From contig MSXN01000007.1 in assembly GCA_002083555.1 (NCBI GenBank), positions 168,486-232,485 of the forward strand: a DNA stretch of 64,000 nucleotides. The letters run 5' to 3'. The DNA is from Nitrospira sp. ST-bin5. GTDB taxonomy: Bacteria; Nitrospirota; Nitrospiria; Nitrospirales; Nitrospiraceae. Position numbers and translations under genes: made by a program. The notes under the pieces are model-generated. The model saw only the letters and a program-made list of their open reading frames with translations. It was not told where the DNA came from and did not search any database. Below are positions 32,997-41,722 of the stretch, in pieces (the first letter of the stretch is position 1; each line of letters opens with the position of its first letter).

Positions 32997-34265
32997 ATGC
33001 CTCCCATCTTTGCCCTGGTCGATTGCAATAACTTCTATGCCTCCTGTGAAAGGGTGTTTAATCCTCGCTTAGAGGGCACGCCCATCGTCGTCTTGTCCAA
33101 CAATGACGGTTGTGTGGTGGCTCGGTCGAATGAAGCTAAGGCGCTTGGCATTGCGATGGGTGTGCCGGAGTTTCAGATTCGCCCGCTCCTGCGGGCCCAT
33201 CAGGTGCAGGTGTTTTCCTCGAACTACACGCTCTACGGGGATATGTCGCAGCGGGTCATGGAGACCCTCGAACAGTTCTGCCCGGATCTCGAAGTCTATT
33301 CCATTGATGAAGCTTTTTTGAGTTTATCCGGGTTCACCTCTCGGAACTTCACGGAGTACGGCCGGACCATTCGGACCACAGTGAAACGCTGGACCGGTCT
33401 TCCGGTGTCGGTCGGCATCGCGGAAACCAAGACCCTCGCCAAGATTGCCAACCGTGTGGCGAAACGCACACCTGATACGAACGGGGTCTTCGACCTACTG
33501 GCCTGTCCCGACCGAGACGCTTTGCTGGGCAGGGTACCGGTGGAGGATGTCTGGGGAATTGGACGAAACCTCACCAGGCTTCTGAATCAACAGGGCATTA
33601 TGACGGCGCTCCAACTACGCGAGGTCGATGACCAGTGGATCAGAAAGCACCTGGGTATCGTGGGCCTTCGGTTGGTGATGGAATTGCAGGGAGTGTCTTG
33701 CTTGGATCTGGAAGAGTGTCCCGCTCCGAAGCAGAGCCTGACGTGTTCACGGGCGTTTGGGCAGCTCATCAGCACCCTGGCCGACATGGAGGAGGCGGTC
33801 TCGTCCTATACGTCGCGTGTGGCAGAGAAGTTGAGACGCGAACGACTGGCCGCGACCGTGTTAACGGTGTGTCTCACGACGAACGAATTCAAAGAAGGGC
33901 CGCAGTACAGCAACGCCCTGACGCTGAAGCTGCCCGTGGCAACCGACGCCACGTCGGACCTCGTTCGGTCGGCACGGCAGGGAATCCGCACCATCTATCG
34001 AGAGGGGTATCGCTACAAGAAAGCGGGGGTGATCCTGACAGGCCTGGTCTCTGCCAGTCACACACAGGCCGACCTATTCGACTCTCAAGACAGGGGAAAG
34101 TCCATGCGGCTGATGTCCGCGCTCGATGCGATCAATAATCGCTGGGGTGCAGACACGCTCCACTATGCATCCAGCGGTCTAAGCAAGGCCTGGAAGACGC
34201 AGTTTCAACATCGTTCGCCGGCCTATACGACGGATTGGGCTGCGTTGCCGATCGTGACGGCTTAG
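32997..34265 (+). CDS. umuC: UmuC-like Y-family DNA polymerase
   Basis: This 422-residue catalytic subunit of DNA polymerase V reads through standard Y-family blocks: 'FALVDCNNFYASCERVF', 'VVLSNNDGCVVARSNEAKALG', 'YSIDEAFLSL' (catalytic acids) and 'VSVGIAETKTLAKIANRVAK'. A C-terminal DUF4113-like tail ends the protein. I chose the ATG at 32997, because an upstream in-frame start would overlap umuD. With umuD and the SRAP gene it forms a mutagenic or tolerance operon, often carried by mobile elements, as here. Confidence 0.95.
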   Translation: MPPIFALVDCNNFYASCERVFNPRLEGTPIVVLSNNDGCVVARSNEAKALGIAMGVPEFQIRPLLRAHQVQVFSSNYTLYGDMSQRVMETLEQFCPDLEVYSIDEAFLSLSGFTSRNFTEYGRTIRTTVKRWTGLPVSVGIAETKTLAKIANRVAKRTPDTNGVFDLLACPDRDALLGRVPVEDVWGIGRNLTRLLNQQGIMTALQLREVDDQWIRKHLGIVGLRLVMELQGVSCLDLEECPAPKQSLTCSRAFGQLISTLADMEEAVSSYTSRVAEKLRRERLAATVLTVCLTTNEFKEGPQYSNALTLKLPVATDATSDLVRSARQGIRTIYREGYRYKKAGVILTGLVSASHTQADLFDSQDRGKSMRLMSALDAINNRWGADTLHYASSGLSKAWKTQFQHRSPAYTTDWAALPIVTA

Positions 34266-34349
34266 CGCAGAAATACAACCAATACCCCCTTTCGGCTCTT
34301 GCGCCTTGATTTGTATCCCTCCTAGAATGCGCCTTCCTGCGAGGCCCCT

Positions 34350-34679
34350 ATGCCTTTCTTGATACGCCCCTACCGTCGCTTTCCGGTGCGATGCTCCGTC
34401 ACATACAATGCCGGTTCTTTCGAAGGCCAGGGCACCGTCTGGAATCTCTCACTGAGCGGATTGCGTCTCTCCGGTGATCTTCCCATGCGTCCAGGGGAAA
34501 CGGTCTCGTTGACCGTCACCCTGCCTAATGAGCAACGGATAGCAATTCCTGAAGCCGTGGTACGGTGGTCGAGAGGGGAGGAGTTTGCTGTAGAGAATGT
34601 GAAGATTGAGCAGTATGCACAGGCGAGGCTGCAGCACTTTGTGAAGCGCTTATTAGTGCAGGGACAGCTTCATGCATGA
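34350..34679 (+). CDS. PilZ-domain protein
   Basis: This 109-residue single PilZ domain shows the c-di-GMP-binding signature: the arginine motif 'RPYRRFPVRC' (residues 6-15) and 'NLSLSGLRLSG' (a variant of D/NxSxxG, residues 32-42). It probably senses c-di-GMP in the cytoplasm and acts on a partner not visible here. Stand-alone PilZ proteins of this size are frequent in Nitrospira-type genomes. The stop overlaps the next gene by eight bases, which suggests co-translation. Confidence 0.88.
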   Translation: MPFLIRPYRRFPVRCSVTYNAGSFEGQGTVWNLSLSGLRLSGDLPMRPGETVSLTVTLPNEQRIAIPEAVVRWSRGEEFAVENVKIEQYAQARLQHFVKRLLVQGQLHA

Positions 34680-35196
34680 GGCACTTGATGAGATCGTAGA
34701 GCGATCCCTCCGGCAGTTTGCCAAGAAGACACTCCAAGAAAAGTGGTGGGGCAAGGAGCATGATTGGGTAAACCTGTATACCCACGGCTATCTCACCAAA
34801 TACTGTAAGCCTGGCAGTCCGCTATATGATCCCGGCCAGATCGGAATAGAAGTCGGAGTGCCTCAACCCCCAGGGTATAAGAAGAAAGGTGTCCTCCGCG
34901 ATATAGTTATCTGGAGGGATCCAGGGACCACCTGTTGGGATTCAGAGTGGAAAGCAGTTCGTCACCCCTTGGCCATTCTTGAATGGAAAGTGCATCGTCC
35001 TGGGCGTCGCAATCGAGAGGTTCACAAGGAGCGAGAGTGGCTTCGTCAATACTGCGCTTGGCAACAGAACGTTGTCGCCTATGCCATTGAGGTTGACACA
35101 GCCACAAAACCATCTGTGCTTCGGTGCACTCGGTTCTACGGCGAAACGGAGAATCAGTCCTGGCTAAACCTCGAAGGAGTTGAGGCCAACATATGA
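34672..35196 (+). CDS. PD-(D/E)XK nuclease-like hypothetical protein
   Basis: In this 174-residue protein the segment 'VLRDIVIWRDP' (about residues 81-91) followed by 'PLAILEWKVHR' (about 102-112) has the spacing of a PD-(D/E)XK core, with Asp in the first strand and the E-x-K pair in the second. I infer a restriction-like nuclease fold. Function and specificity are unknown, and the N-terminal helix ('ALDEIVERSLRQFAKKTLQEKWWGKE') is unassigned. Its start lies inside the PilZ gene. The region holds several other nucleases (36309, 37592). Confidence 0.55.
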   Translation: MHEALDEIVERSLRQFAKKTLQEKWWGKEHDWVNLYTHGYLTKYCKPGSPLYDPGQIGIEVGVPQPPGYKKKGVLRDIVIWRDPGTTCWDSEWKAVRHPLAILEWKVHRPGRRNREVHKEREWLRQYCAWQQNVVAYAIEVDTATKPSVLRCTRFYGETENQSWLNLEGVEANI

Positions 35197-35248
35197 CAAA
35201 GGCAGTGTGTAGGTGTTGGCAAAGAAGAAACTCTGGTGAATCCATCCC

Positions 35249-35602
35249 ATGAGCAACGACCGCCCCAAACGCGACACCATGTCCCTCGAAGAAGCGACCG
35301 TCTCCAACATGTGGGAGATTGCCGCGATTGTGGAAGTGTTGGAACGGAAGGGCCTCTGTACGAAGCAAGACCTCTACGACATCATCTCTGAGTTCCGCAA
35401 GAAGAATCCTCGCGCCAGTCTCCCTGAGACCGTCTTTCCTAAGCCGTACTTACTCACCGAGACTGAGAACAAGATCATTGATGACATGCTCGCGTTGCTC
35501 AACCAAAACGGTCTGACCTCACATCAGTCGTTGAACTTGTTGGAGCGGTTGGGCCGGATCATTGAGATTGGACGAAGATTGCCGAAAGGAACCACGCACT
35601 GA
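35249..35602 (+). CDS. Hypothetical helical protein
   Basis: This 117-residue soluble protein is predicted largely helical ('NMWEIAAIVEVLERKGLCTKQDLYDIISEFRKKNP', residues 20-54). That stretch resembles a small winged-helix or DUF-type adaptor, but I cannot name a family. The start ATG has no strong ribosome-binding site. It is two bases from the MarR-like gene and probably co-transcribed with it. Confidence 0.6.
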   Translation: MSNDRPKRDTMSLEEATVSNMWEIAAIVEVLERKGLCTKQDLYDIISEFRKKNPRASLPETVFPKPYLLTETENKIIDDMLALLNQNGLTSHQSLNLLERLGRIIEIGRRLPKGTTH

Positions 35603-35604
35603 CC

Positions 35605-35979
35605 ATGGGACGCGTTCAGCACATTCACTCAGAAGACCTGACGTTGCTGGAATCGGTACTCCGGTTGCAGAGCGAGTTCAGAAGAAGTTTGGAACCACTT
35701 CAGGTGACCCCCTTCCAAGCGGGCGTCATCCTCTTTCTGTGTCGTCACGAGGATGCCAGGGTGAAGGACCTCGCAACGGCGTTCTGTTTGAGGATACCGA
35801 CGGTGACTGAGGTCGTGAACATCCTGGAGCGTAAGCGATGGGTGAGCAGGCGCCCCTCGGAGAAGGATGGCCGTGCCGTGTGCCTGCGACTTAGTCGGCA
35901 GGGACAGGCCCTCGCCCGGAAGATCGAGGCTCAAATTAGAAACGTGAGGAGCGATCTCACGACAATGAAGGAGGCATGA
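35605..35979 (+). CDS. MarR-family transcriptional regulator
   Basis: This 124-residue winged-helix regulator carries the MarR recognition region 'LQVTPFQAGVILFLCRHEDARVKDLATAFCLRIPTVTEVVNILERKRWVSRRPSEKDGRAVCLRLSRQG' in its middle. The 'S/R-x-x-D-x-R' wing ('PSEKDGRAV') is present. MarR proteins bind as dimers to operators, usually near their own gene; the ligand is unknown. The stop overlaps the start of the next gene, and the neighbours suggest control of the local nucleic-acid-processing genes. Confidence 0.85.
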   Translation: MGRVQHIHSEDLTLLESVLRLQSEFRRSLEPLQVTPFQAGVILFLCRHEDARVKDLATAFCLRIPTVTEVVNILERKRWVSRRPSEKDGRAVCLRLSRQGQALARKIEAQIRNVRSDLTTMKEA

Positions 35980-36290
35980 TTATGAGCTATCTGCGTATGG
36001 TCTTCGGAGCATTCTTTCTGCTTGCCGTGATCGGAACCGTTGATTCCGTCCCGCCTGGGCCTAGCCCTGTCCTTGCCGCCGCTGAGAAAGCTGCCGTGGC
36101 CGACCTGCTCGACATCAACACGGCCACGGCCGACCAACTCAAAGCGCTTCCTGGTATTGGCGATGCTTACTCTGAGAAGATCATCAAGGGGCGTCCGTAT
36201 CAGCGGAAGGATGAGCTGGTGCTGAAGAAGATTATCCCACGAGCGACCTATGAGGGGATCAAGTACAAGATTGTGGCGAAGCAGAAATAG
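35976..36290 (+). CDS. ComEA-like helix-hairpin-helix protein
   Basis: This protein of about 104 residues has an N-terminal hydrophobic segment ('LRMVFGAFFLLAVIGTVDSV'), likely a signal peptide or anchor, and a helix-hairpin-helix domain 'LLDINTATADQLKALPGIGDAYSEKIIKGRPYQRKDEL', as in the DNA-binding end of ComEA. It probably binds DNA in the periplasm during uptake or handling. The ATG at 35982 is an equally plausible start. The gene overlaps the MarR gene by four bases. Confidence 0.85.
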   Translation: MIMSYLRMVFGAFFLLAVIGTVDSVPPGPSPVLAAAEKAAVADLLDINTATADQLKALPGIGDAYSEKIIKGRPYQRKDELVLKKIIPRATYEGIKYKIVAKQK

Positions 36291-36308
36291 CCCAATAAGG
36301 GGTACCTC

Positions 36309-36773
36309 ATGCCTACAATGGACGATGTTCGCAGAGAGACTCAGGAGTTTTTAATGAAGCATTGGGACGTAAGTAAGCTCGATGTGACGCAAATTCCAAT
36401 GTGGCAGGAATATGACTTTAAAGGAACTTGTCCGAATGAAGACCGCCCTGGGTGCTATGCCCTCATAGAGGGGGGAAAAGTAACTTATATAGGGTCGGGA
36501 GCAAGCCAAGGACACGGGATATACGAAGGATGCGGATTAGGCCATAGGCTCCGCGGCTATCTCCAATATGACAGGACTCAACCGGCTGCAACCCTGGCAG
36601 ATCGTCGCTACAAACCCAAATACACTTTTACATCTCTTCACACTATCGGGTTCCCACGCGCCTATGGTTATATGGCTCTCGCGCTTGAGTCTTTTCTTTT
36701 GAACCGAGTGCCGACACGGGACAATAAACATCGACCCGGGGGGAGTCGAAGTGGGATTAGAAAGGCTTCATAA
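36309..36773 (+). CDS. GIY-YIG-like nuclease domain protein
   Basis: This 154-residue protein has the core 'GCYALIEGGKVTYIGSGAS' (about residues 47-65), a GIY-YIG pattern with YAL replacing GIY and an intact YIG. The conserved Arg follows in 'GLGHRLRGYL', the Glu in 'ALESFLLNRV' and the Asn-containing end in 'DNKHRPGG'. These are the expected catalytic positions, so a single-domain endonuclease is likely. The gene neighbourhood (HhH protein, thermonuclease, DprA-like) points to DNA uptake or defence. Confidence 0.75.
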   Translation: MPTMDDVRRETQEFLMKHWDVSKLDVTQIPMWQEYDFKGTCPNEDRPGCYALIEGGKVTYIGSGASQGHGIYEGCGLGHRLRGYLQYDRTQPAATLADRRYKPKYTFTSLHTIGFPRAYGYMALALESFLLNRVPTRDNKHRPGGSRSGIRKAS

Positions 36774-37591
36774 AAGGTTAATGGCTAATGCCAGATCATC
36801 GGTTCCTGCATACTGATAATTCTGAGTAAGATGATCCCACCCTAGACTTCAACAACTGCCTCGTGTAGGAATCTTAGACCTCGCTTTCCCCCTCATTGCG
36901 AATACTGCATTTTGCCGACTTCTCCGGTCCCGTCATCAGCATCTTCGATGGCGACACCATCGAAGTTCTGCTCAGCCAAAAACCTGTATCTTTTTCTTGA
37001 GCTGCGTATTGGTCCCGATACGCATGCGAATGTGACCAAACCACCTTTCCTCGCAAAATTCTGATTCTCCACCGTGTAGTCACAGAGCCTATTAGGCACG
37101 CGGATTGCTGAGATCTTTGCACGCTCCGAACCTCACACAAGGCGAAGCAACCATGCCGACGACCCCGATGTTCCTATCCAGCGTTTCCTTGGCTCACCGT
37201 ATTTATTTGGACAAAATAGACACTGGGGTGAAGCATTTGCCCGCCGTCACCAGGGAACTGCTACGAACATCGCTGGACAAGTCTGCGGACGGGAGTTGGC
37301 CTGTTTGGTCAATGAGCAAGACACCTCCAAAACCAGAATGCACTTGTTGGGGAACCGTCGAGGCCATCTCGTCATGCGTTGGGTGAAAATGAACTCAAGG
37401 GGCAATCTCCAGATGAGGGGGTTTTATCCGTTGCGATCCCACTACCATGACACAGAACAATATCCACAACGGACTTCTGAGGTGCAAATTACGCATGGCC
37501 CCGCTCAATCTGAGTTTGTCATCTTCCACATCTGTATTAGGTTCAAGCTTCGGTCATAAGGCCTTCGCCAGGGGCGGACAAGCCTGGTAGT
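36774..37591. other. Decayed region between nuclease genes
   Basis: No intact gene. It contains a short thermonuclease relic (36907-36985). Further on, between about 37153 and 37540, two frames read in succession as protein-like text ('LAHRIYLDKIDTGVKHL', then 'MHLLGNRRGHLVMRWVK'), suggesting one frameshifted gene of unknown family. Confidence 0.4.
36907..36985 (+). pseudogene. Thermonuclease (SNase) N-terminal relic
   Basis: The frame reads 'ADFSGPVISIFDGDTIEVLL', the N-terminal strand motif of thermonucleases ('V.DGDTI.V'), then meets a stop. It resembles the start of the intact gene at 37592, so it is probably a truncated duplicate. Confidence 0.5.
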
Positions 37592-38302
37592 ATGCGGCCT
37601 ATGCGTTTTGCCTGGATGGTCCTTCTCGTGGGCTTATTTGCTTTACCTGCGTTCGCGGGGGAGTACGTTGGCCAAGTGGTGGGGGTCATTGACGGCGATA
37701 CAATCGACGTGCTGCATGATGCCCGAACTGAACGGATTCGCCTCAATGGGATTGATACTCCTGAGAAGGGGCAGGATTACGGCCGGCGGGCGAAACAGTT
37801 TGCCGAGGATCTGCTTGCCAAGCAGGAAGTAAAAGTTCTCATTCATGGAACTGATAAGTATGGTCGCACGATCGGCGACGTGTTCCTGTTGGATGGCATG
37901 CACCTCAACAAGGAACTGGTTAAGGCTGGGCTGGCCTGGTGGTATTGCCGACACTCGTCCGATGAATCGTTAAAGCAGCTTGAGGAAGAAGCCCGAGATG
38001 CAAAGCGCGGCCTCTGGAAAGATCCCGTTCCCATTCCCCCTTGGGTCTATCGCAAGCTACAACGCAAACAGGTTCCGGATGTGAAGGATTTCGATTGTCC
38101 GGGAGATCCCGAAAGTCATGCTCAGCCGGGAATCAATCCGCTGCTCTCACCCGCGCCTATTATGGGAAATCGGCGAAGCCATATCTACCACGAGTCCAAC
38201 TGTCCGGGGTACGGCAAGGTGTCAGCGAAGAATCAGGTGACGTTTTTGAGTGCAGAAGAGGCGGAAGCGGCGGGGTATCGACGGGCGGGGAATTGTCCAT
38301 AG
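37592..38302 (+). CDS. Secreted thermonuclease with C-terminal Cys/His domain
   Basis: This 236-residue protein has a signal peptide ('FAWMVLLVGLFALPAFAG') followed by a staphylococcal-nuclease domain: 'VVGVIDGDTIDVLHD', 'IRLNGIDTPEKGQDYGRRAK' and 'DKYGRTIGDVFL', which supply the Ca-binding Asp residues and catalytic Arg/Glu. The last 45 residues ('GNRRSHIYHESNCPGYGKV...AGYRRAGNCP') resemble the Ada-type metal-binding module found at the end of other SNase proteins. It would degrade DNA or RNA outside the cytoplasm. An in-frame ATG nine bases downstream is an alternative start. Confidence 0.9.
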   Translation: MRPMRFAWMVLLVGLFALPAFAGEYVGQVVGVIDGDTIDVLHDARTERIRLNGIDTPEKGQDYGRRAKQFAEDLLAKQEVKVLIHGTDKYGRTIGDVFLLDGMHLNKELVKAGLAWWYCRHSSDESLKQLEEEARDAKRGLWKDPVPIPPWVYRKLQRKQVPDVKDFDCPGDPESHAQPGINPLLSPAPIMGNRRSHIYHESNCPGYGKVSAKNQVTFLSAEEAEAAGYRRAGNCP

Positions 38303-38405
38303 CTCATGGTTTCTTTGTTCGATTGAGGCTTGATTACATATCATCAAACTGAGTATCTTGCTTTCACTCACCTTTTTGTTCTCCCCCCGGGAGGCGGTCG
38401 ATAAC

Positions 38406-39317
38406 ATGGGTCAATCAACTCTAAGTTTTATTAGTCCAGAATTACCCGCGAAAAGTATATCCCCTCTGCGTGAGCTCGGTGCCTATGAGTCTCTTTGGGC
38501 GCAGAGAGGTGCCACTTTTAAAAGCATCGCCGATCAATTCGCATCGATCCCTGACGCTCTTCCATCTGATCTAGTTAATGAGACTACGGCCCAAGATACG
38601 GCAACCCAAGTTCTGTCAATATTGGCACGGAAAGGGGTCAAAAAGTTTGGTGTCCGTATTCATGGGGCTGGCGAGTATCCTTTGAAATTACGCCATGCCA
38701 TGCATCCGGTTGAACTTCTCTACTACCGCGGGATTTGGGAGCTAGTGGAAACTCCTTGCGTAGCGATTGTCGGAACACGAAAGCCCAGTGGGGGAGGGAT
38801 AGCAGACGCACGTGCCCTCACCGAGTTTCTCGTTAAGGGTAAATGGACCATTGTCTCAGGTCTTGCAGATGGAATTGATACCGTGGCGCATACTACGGCG
38901 ATTGAGCAAAATGGAAAAACTATCGCAGTCATCGGAACCCCAATTTGCGATGTGTATCCAGCAGCTAATGCCGATCTCCAAGAAAAGATCGCCAGAGAGT
39001 ATCTGCTTGTCAGTCAGGTACCGGTTAAGCGCTACTACATGCAGGACTGGAAGTGGAATCGATTGTTCTTCCCAGAAAGAAACGTAACGATGTCGGCGTT
39101 GACAGAAGCCACAGTTATTGTCGAGGCAGGCAATACGTCTGGGACTCTCATTCAGGCTCGTGCTGCTCTTCATCAGGGAAGAAAACTGTTCATTCTCGAC
39201 CGATGCTTCCGCAACCCTGAACTTAAGTGGCCATGGACGTACGAGCAGCGAGGGGCCATCCGTGTCAGAGATTTTTCCCAGATCACGGAGATCCTCAGTA
39301 GTGCAAAGGCTGAGTAA
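38406..39317 (+). CDS. DprA/Smf-like Rossmann-fold protein
   Basis: This 303-residue DprA-like protein shows the family blocks 'YPLKLRHAMHPVELLYYRG', 'CVAIVGTRKPSGGGIADA', 'TIVSGLADGIDTVAHTTAI', 'TIAVIGTPICDVYPA' and 'EATVIVEAGNTSGTLIQARAALHQGRKLF'. True DprA loads RecA on incoming DNA. This version has an unrelated N-terminal 90 residues and is encoded with a phosphoribosyltransferase-like gene, so it may be a specialised variant. The start at 38406 follows GGGAGG. The next gene overlaps its end by 17 bases. Confidence 0.85.
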   Translation: MGQSTLSFISPELPAKSISPLRELGAYESLWAQRGATFKSIADQFASIPDALPSDLVNETTAQDTATQVLSILARKGVKKFGVRIHGAGEYPLKLRHAMHPVELLYYRGIWELVETPCVAIVGTRKPSGGGIADARALTEFLVKGKWTIVSGLADGIDTVAHTTAIEQNGKTIAVIGTPICDVYPAANADLQEKIAREYLLVSQVPVKRYYMQDWKWNRLFFPERNVTMSALTEATVIVEAGNTSGTLIQARAALHQGRKLFILDRCFRNPELKWPWTYEQRGAIRVRDFSQITEILSSAKAE

Positions 39318-39957
39318 GGTCGACGAACTTCATCTCTCCGATCATTGCTATCTGAAGCCAACAGATAAGTGTCTCTTTCTTCGGGAATATATTCCGCACG
39401 TCGGTTACTCAGGGGGAGAGACCAATAGCCTCATCAGTAATTTCAAGAAAGGGGTCGATAGAGAAGGCCAACCTGGTTGGCGTTACAAAGGTCTGGCGAT
39501 CCAGCAAATTGCCAGAGAACTCGCGAGCACTCTCAATCCTGAATGGCTCAAGATTGCAACACTGATTCCAATCCCACCGTCAAAAAGTAGGCAGAGTCCA
39601 CTCTACGACGACAGAATGTCGCAAGTTCTGAGATTGTTTCCTGCCTTGGTGGGTCTTCAAGGGGACGTGCGGGAGCTTATTATTCAGATTGCAGACATGG
39701 TATCTGCACATACGGCTGAGTCGAGGCCGTCGCCAGCTGAGATAAGAGCGAACTACACTATAGACAGCACCCAAACAACTCCGTCACCAAAAGCGATCGG
39801 AATATTCGATGATGTCCTAACCACAGGAGCGCACTTTAGGGCGGCCGAGAGTTTGCTGAGCGAGACCTTCCCCGGTGTTAGTATCACAGGAATTTTCGTC
39901 GCTCGAAGGATTATTTCTGAAATCGATTGGGAGGCTGGGTTCGAACCTGTTTTGTAA
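39301..39957 (+). CDS. Phosphoribosyltransferase-like protein coupled to DprA-like gene
   Basis: This protein of about 218 residues starts at GTG 39301 inside the DprA-like gene. The PRPP-binding loop is visible as 'AIGIFDDVLTTGAHFRAAESLL' (about residues 160-181), and an upstream 'IATLIPIPPSKSRQSPLYDDRM' matches the ComF-type PRTase layout. Substrate is unknown. The overlap implies tight co-expression and possibly a complex. ComF-like and DprA-like proteins both occur in DNA uptake. Pairs of a DprA-like and a PRTase-like protein have also been suggested as defence modules; I recall this only loosely and cannot verify it. Confidence 0.75.
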   Translation: MQRLSKVDELHLSDHCYLKPTDKCLFLREYIPHVGYSGGETNSLISNFKKGVDREGQPGWRYKGLAIQQIARELASTLNPEWLKIATLIPIPPSKSRQSPLYDDRMSQVLRLFPALVGLQGDVRELIIQIADMVSAHTAESRPSPAEIRANYTIDSTQTTPSPKAIGIFDDVLTTGAHFRAAESLLSETFPGVSITGIFVARRIISEIDWEAGFEPVL

Positions 39958-40545
39958 TTGGGCTGTCTAATCCTCCGGTAAGCGCTTCTTCCAGTCGCCT
40001 TGCCTCCGGAACACCCAAGCCGACCAATGCGGCAAGTAATCGACCCACTTTGAAGCGCATCGACTTATCTACATCAAGCAGAGCTGGCTCCTGGCGGAGA
40101 ATTTCTTCGAGCCACAGGCATACACGGCGGCCAGTACCGTTGGCACCCCAGAACTCACGGTCGTCAAGATAGCTTCCTAGCCAAGATTCCGCCGCCGCAA
40201 CGATAAAGGGCAGATGCATCGCCCGTGGAGACACCTCTAAGAGGCTGAGTGTCATGAGCGCAACACAGAGTGACGGCCCATTCTCGACCAGCTTTCCTAA
40301 CACGGGAAGGAATGGAGTGAGACCGTTCCATGCAACTTGGAAACAGGTAACATTTAAGTGGCTGGGCGAAACCGTAATCGTTGAAGAAGAGCACGGCGAT
40401 GGCCGGTCCGATATGTGACTCGATGGAGGTGGATCGGCTGCCTCGTAGCCGTTGCCAGCCGCTGCTCGTCATCAAACGGTTGGCGAATGAGGAGCGAATG
40501 TTAATCGCGATGGGATCCTGCAAGCCGCGATCATTAAAATATACG
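39911..40545 (-). pseudogene. 3' remnant of an unknown gene, frameshifted
   Basis: On the minus strand, protein-like sequence starts near 40545 ('NIRSSFANRLMTSSGWQRL', 'IGPAIAVLFFNDYGFAQPLK'). It then shifts frame near 40345 and continues 'QVAWNGLTPFLPVLGKLVENG', ending 'LAALVGLGVPEARRLEEALTGG' and a stop at 39911-39913. The 5' part is missing at the IS21 remnant. The family is not recognised. It converges on and overlaps the end of the PRTase-like gene. Confidence 0.55.
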
Positions 40546-40562
40546 GCATCAACGCTCTGCGT

Positions 40563-40655
40563 ATTCCGACCCAAGCCGGCCACTGATTCCGACGCAAGTC
40601 GGCCACCCATTCCGACGGAACGCGGCCACTGATTCCGACCGGAAGTCGACCACTT
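40563..40655 (+). repeat. IS21-type end: four 23-bp iterations
   Basis: ATTCCGAC recurs at 40563, 40586, 40609 and 40632, each followed by a variable 'AAGTCGGCCAC'-like word. Multiple such repeats at the transposase-gene side are characteristic of IS21 ends. Confidence 0.7.
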
Positions 40656-41455
40656 TTTCGAGTCTGCTCGGAATCGGTGGCCGACATCCTTCGGAATAAG
40701 CCGGCGATCCGCCACGGGCTCTTTTCGGAGCCGTCCGCGACACAGGTCCTCGTTCACTTTCTGTAGGGTACCGCCTCCATTTTATTGTGGAGGAGGGACT
40801 GATGCCAGCGGAGCGAGTGACCATGCAAAAATTCAAAGACATTCTGCGACTCAAATGGGCCTGCGGGCTCAGTAACCGGCAAGTTGCGGCCAGTTGTGGG
40901 GTGGCGCGCAGCACCGTCGCCGAGACCCTGTATCGCGCCACGGCGGCTGGGCTGTCCTGGCCGTTGCCGGAAGAGCTGGATGACACGCAGCTGGAAACCC
41001 GGCTGTATCCGGCGGCCCCCTCGCCGACGAGCCCGCCGCGGGCCATGCCGGAGTGGGCGACCGTGCATCAGGAATTGACGCGCAAGGGCGTTACCCTGGC
41101 GCTGCTCTGGCAGGAATACAAGGCCCAGAACCCCGACGGCAATCAGTACAGCCGCTTCTGCGATCTCTACGGGGCCTGGCGCGCCACCCTGGATCGCTGT
41201 CTGCGGCAGGAGCATCGGGCGGGCGAGAAACTCTTCGTCGATTATGCCGGCCAGACCGTGCCGGTCCAGGACCGGCAGACCGGCGAGATCCGGCCAGCCC
41301 AGATCTTTATCGCGGTTCTTGGTGCATCGAGCTACACCTATGCCGGGGCGACCTGGACGCAAACGCTCCCCGATTGGATCGGCTCGCATGTCCGGGCCTT
41401 CGCCTTCTTGGGCGGCGTGCCGGAAATCATCGTGTCCAATTATGTGGATCTCAAC
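40563..41455 (+). mobile_element. Truncated IS21-family element
   Basis: Only the left end and about half of istA remain. The second gene, istB, and the right end are absent. The truncation point joins directly to a fragment of a PLD-like gene. Confidence 0.8.
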
Positions 41456-41467
41456 ATAACTCGATGA
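40802..41467 (+). pseudogene. istA: istA transposase fragment
   Basis: This is the N-terminal half, about 221 residues, of an IS21 IstA transposase. An HTH ('LRLKWACGLSNRQVAASCGVARSTVAETL') and the first catalytic block ('EKLFVDYAGQTVPV') are present, then 'FAFLGGVPEIIV'. The sequence leaves the family shortly afterwards, and the remaining DDE residues are missing. GAGGAGGGA precedes the ATG at 40802. Intact IstA is about 500 residues. Confidence 0.85.
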
Positions 41468-41636
41468 CTTCGCCCTGATTGGCTCTGCCAATCTTTCCGA
41501 GAACGCCGGTGTTGACACCTGCGAGGCGTCGCTACTGACCGATGATGCGCAGGTCGCCGCGCTCATTCATGGCTTTATCGAGAAGGAACCAGGCCTCATC
41601 TGTTCGGCATCGCGAGACGATAACGAAGTCGGGTAG
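41463..41636 (+). pseudogene. 3' fragment of a phospholipase D-like gene
   Basis: The frame from 41463 reads 'DDFALIGSANLSENAGVDT' and ends at TAG 41634-41636. 'A.IGSANLS.NA' is the end of a PLD HKD-type active-site region. The 5' portion, including the HKD His and Lys, has been removed by the truncated IS21. About 57 codons remain. Confidence 0.7.
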
Positions 41637-41722
41637 CGGTCTCTTAGGTTTTGCCGGCTCCAAACCGAAATAACGTCAGTTATGTGACGACCTTCAGTCA
41701 ATCCGGGAAAGGGCTGCCTACA

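Noticed and set aside
40563..40655. Regular 23-bp repeats resembling a small CRISPR array
   Set aside because: The repeats are contiguous without spacers and sit just upstream of istA, as IS21 end repeats do.
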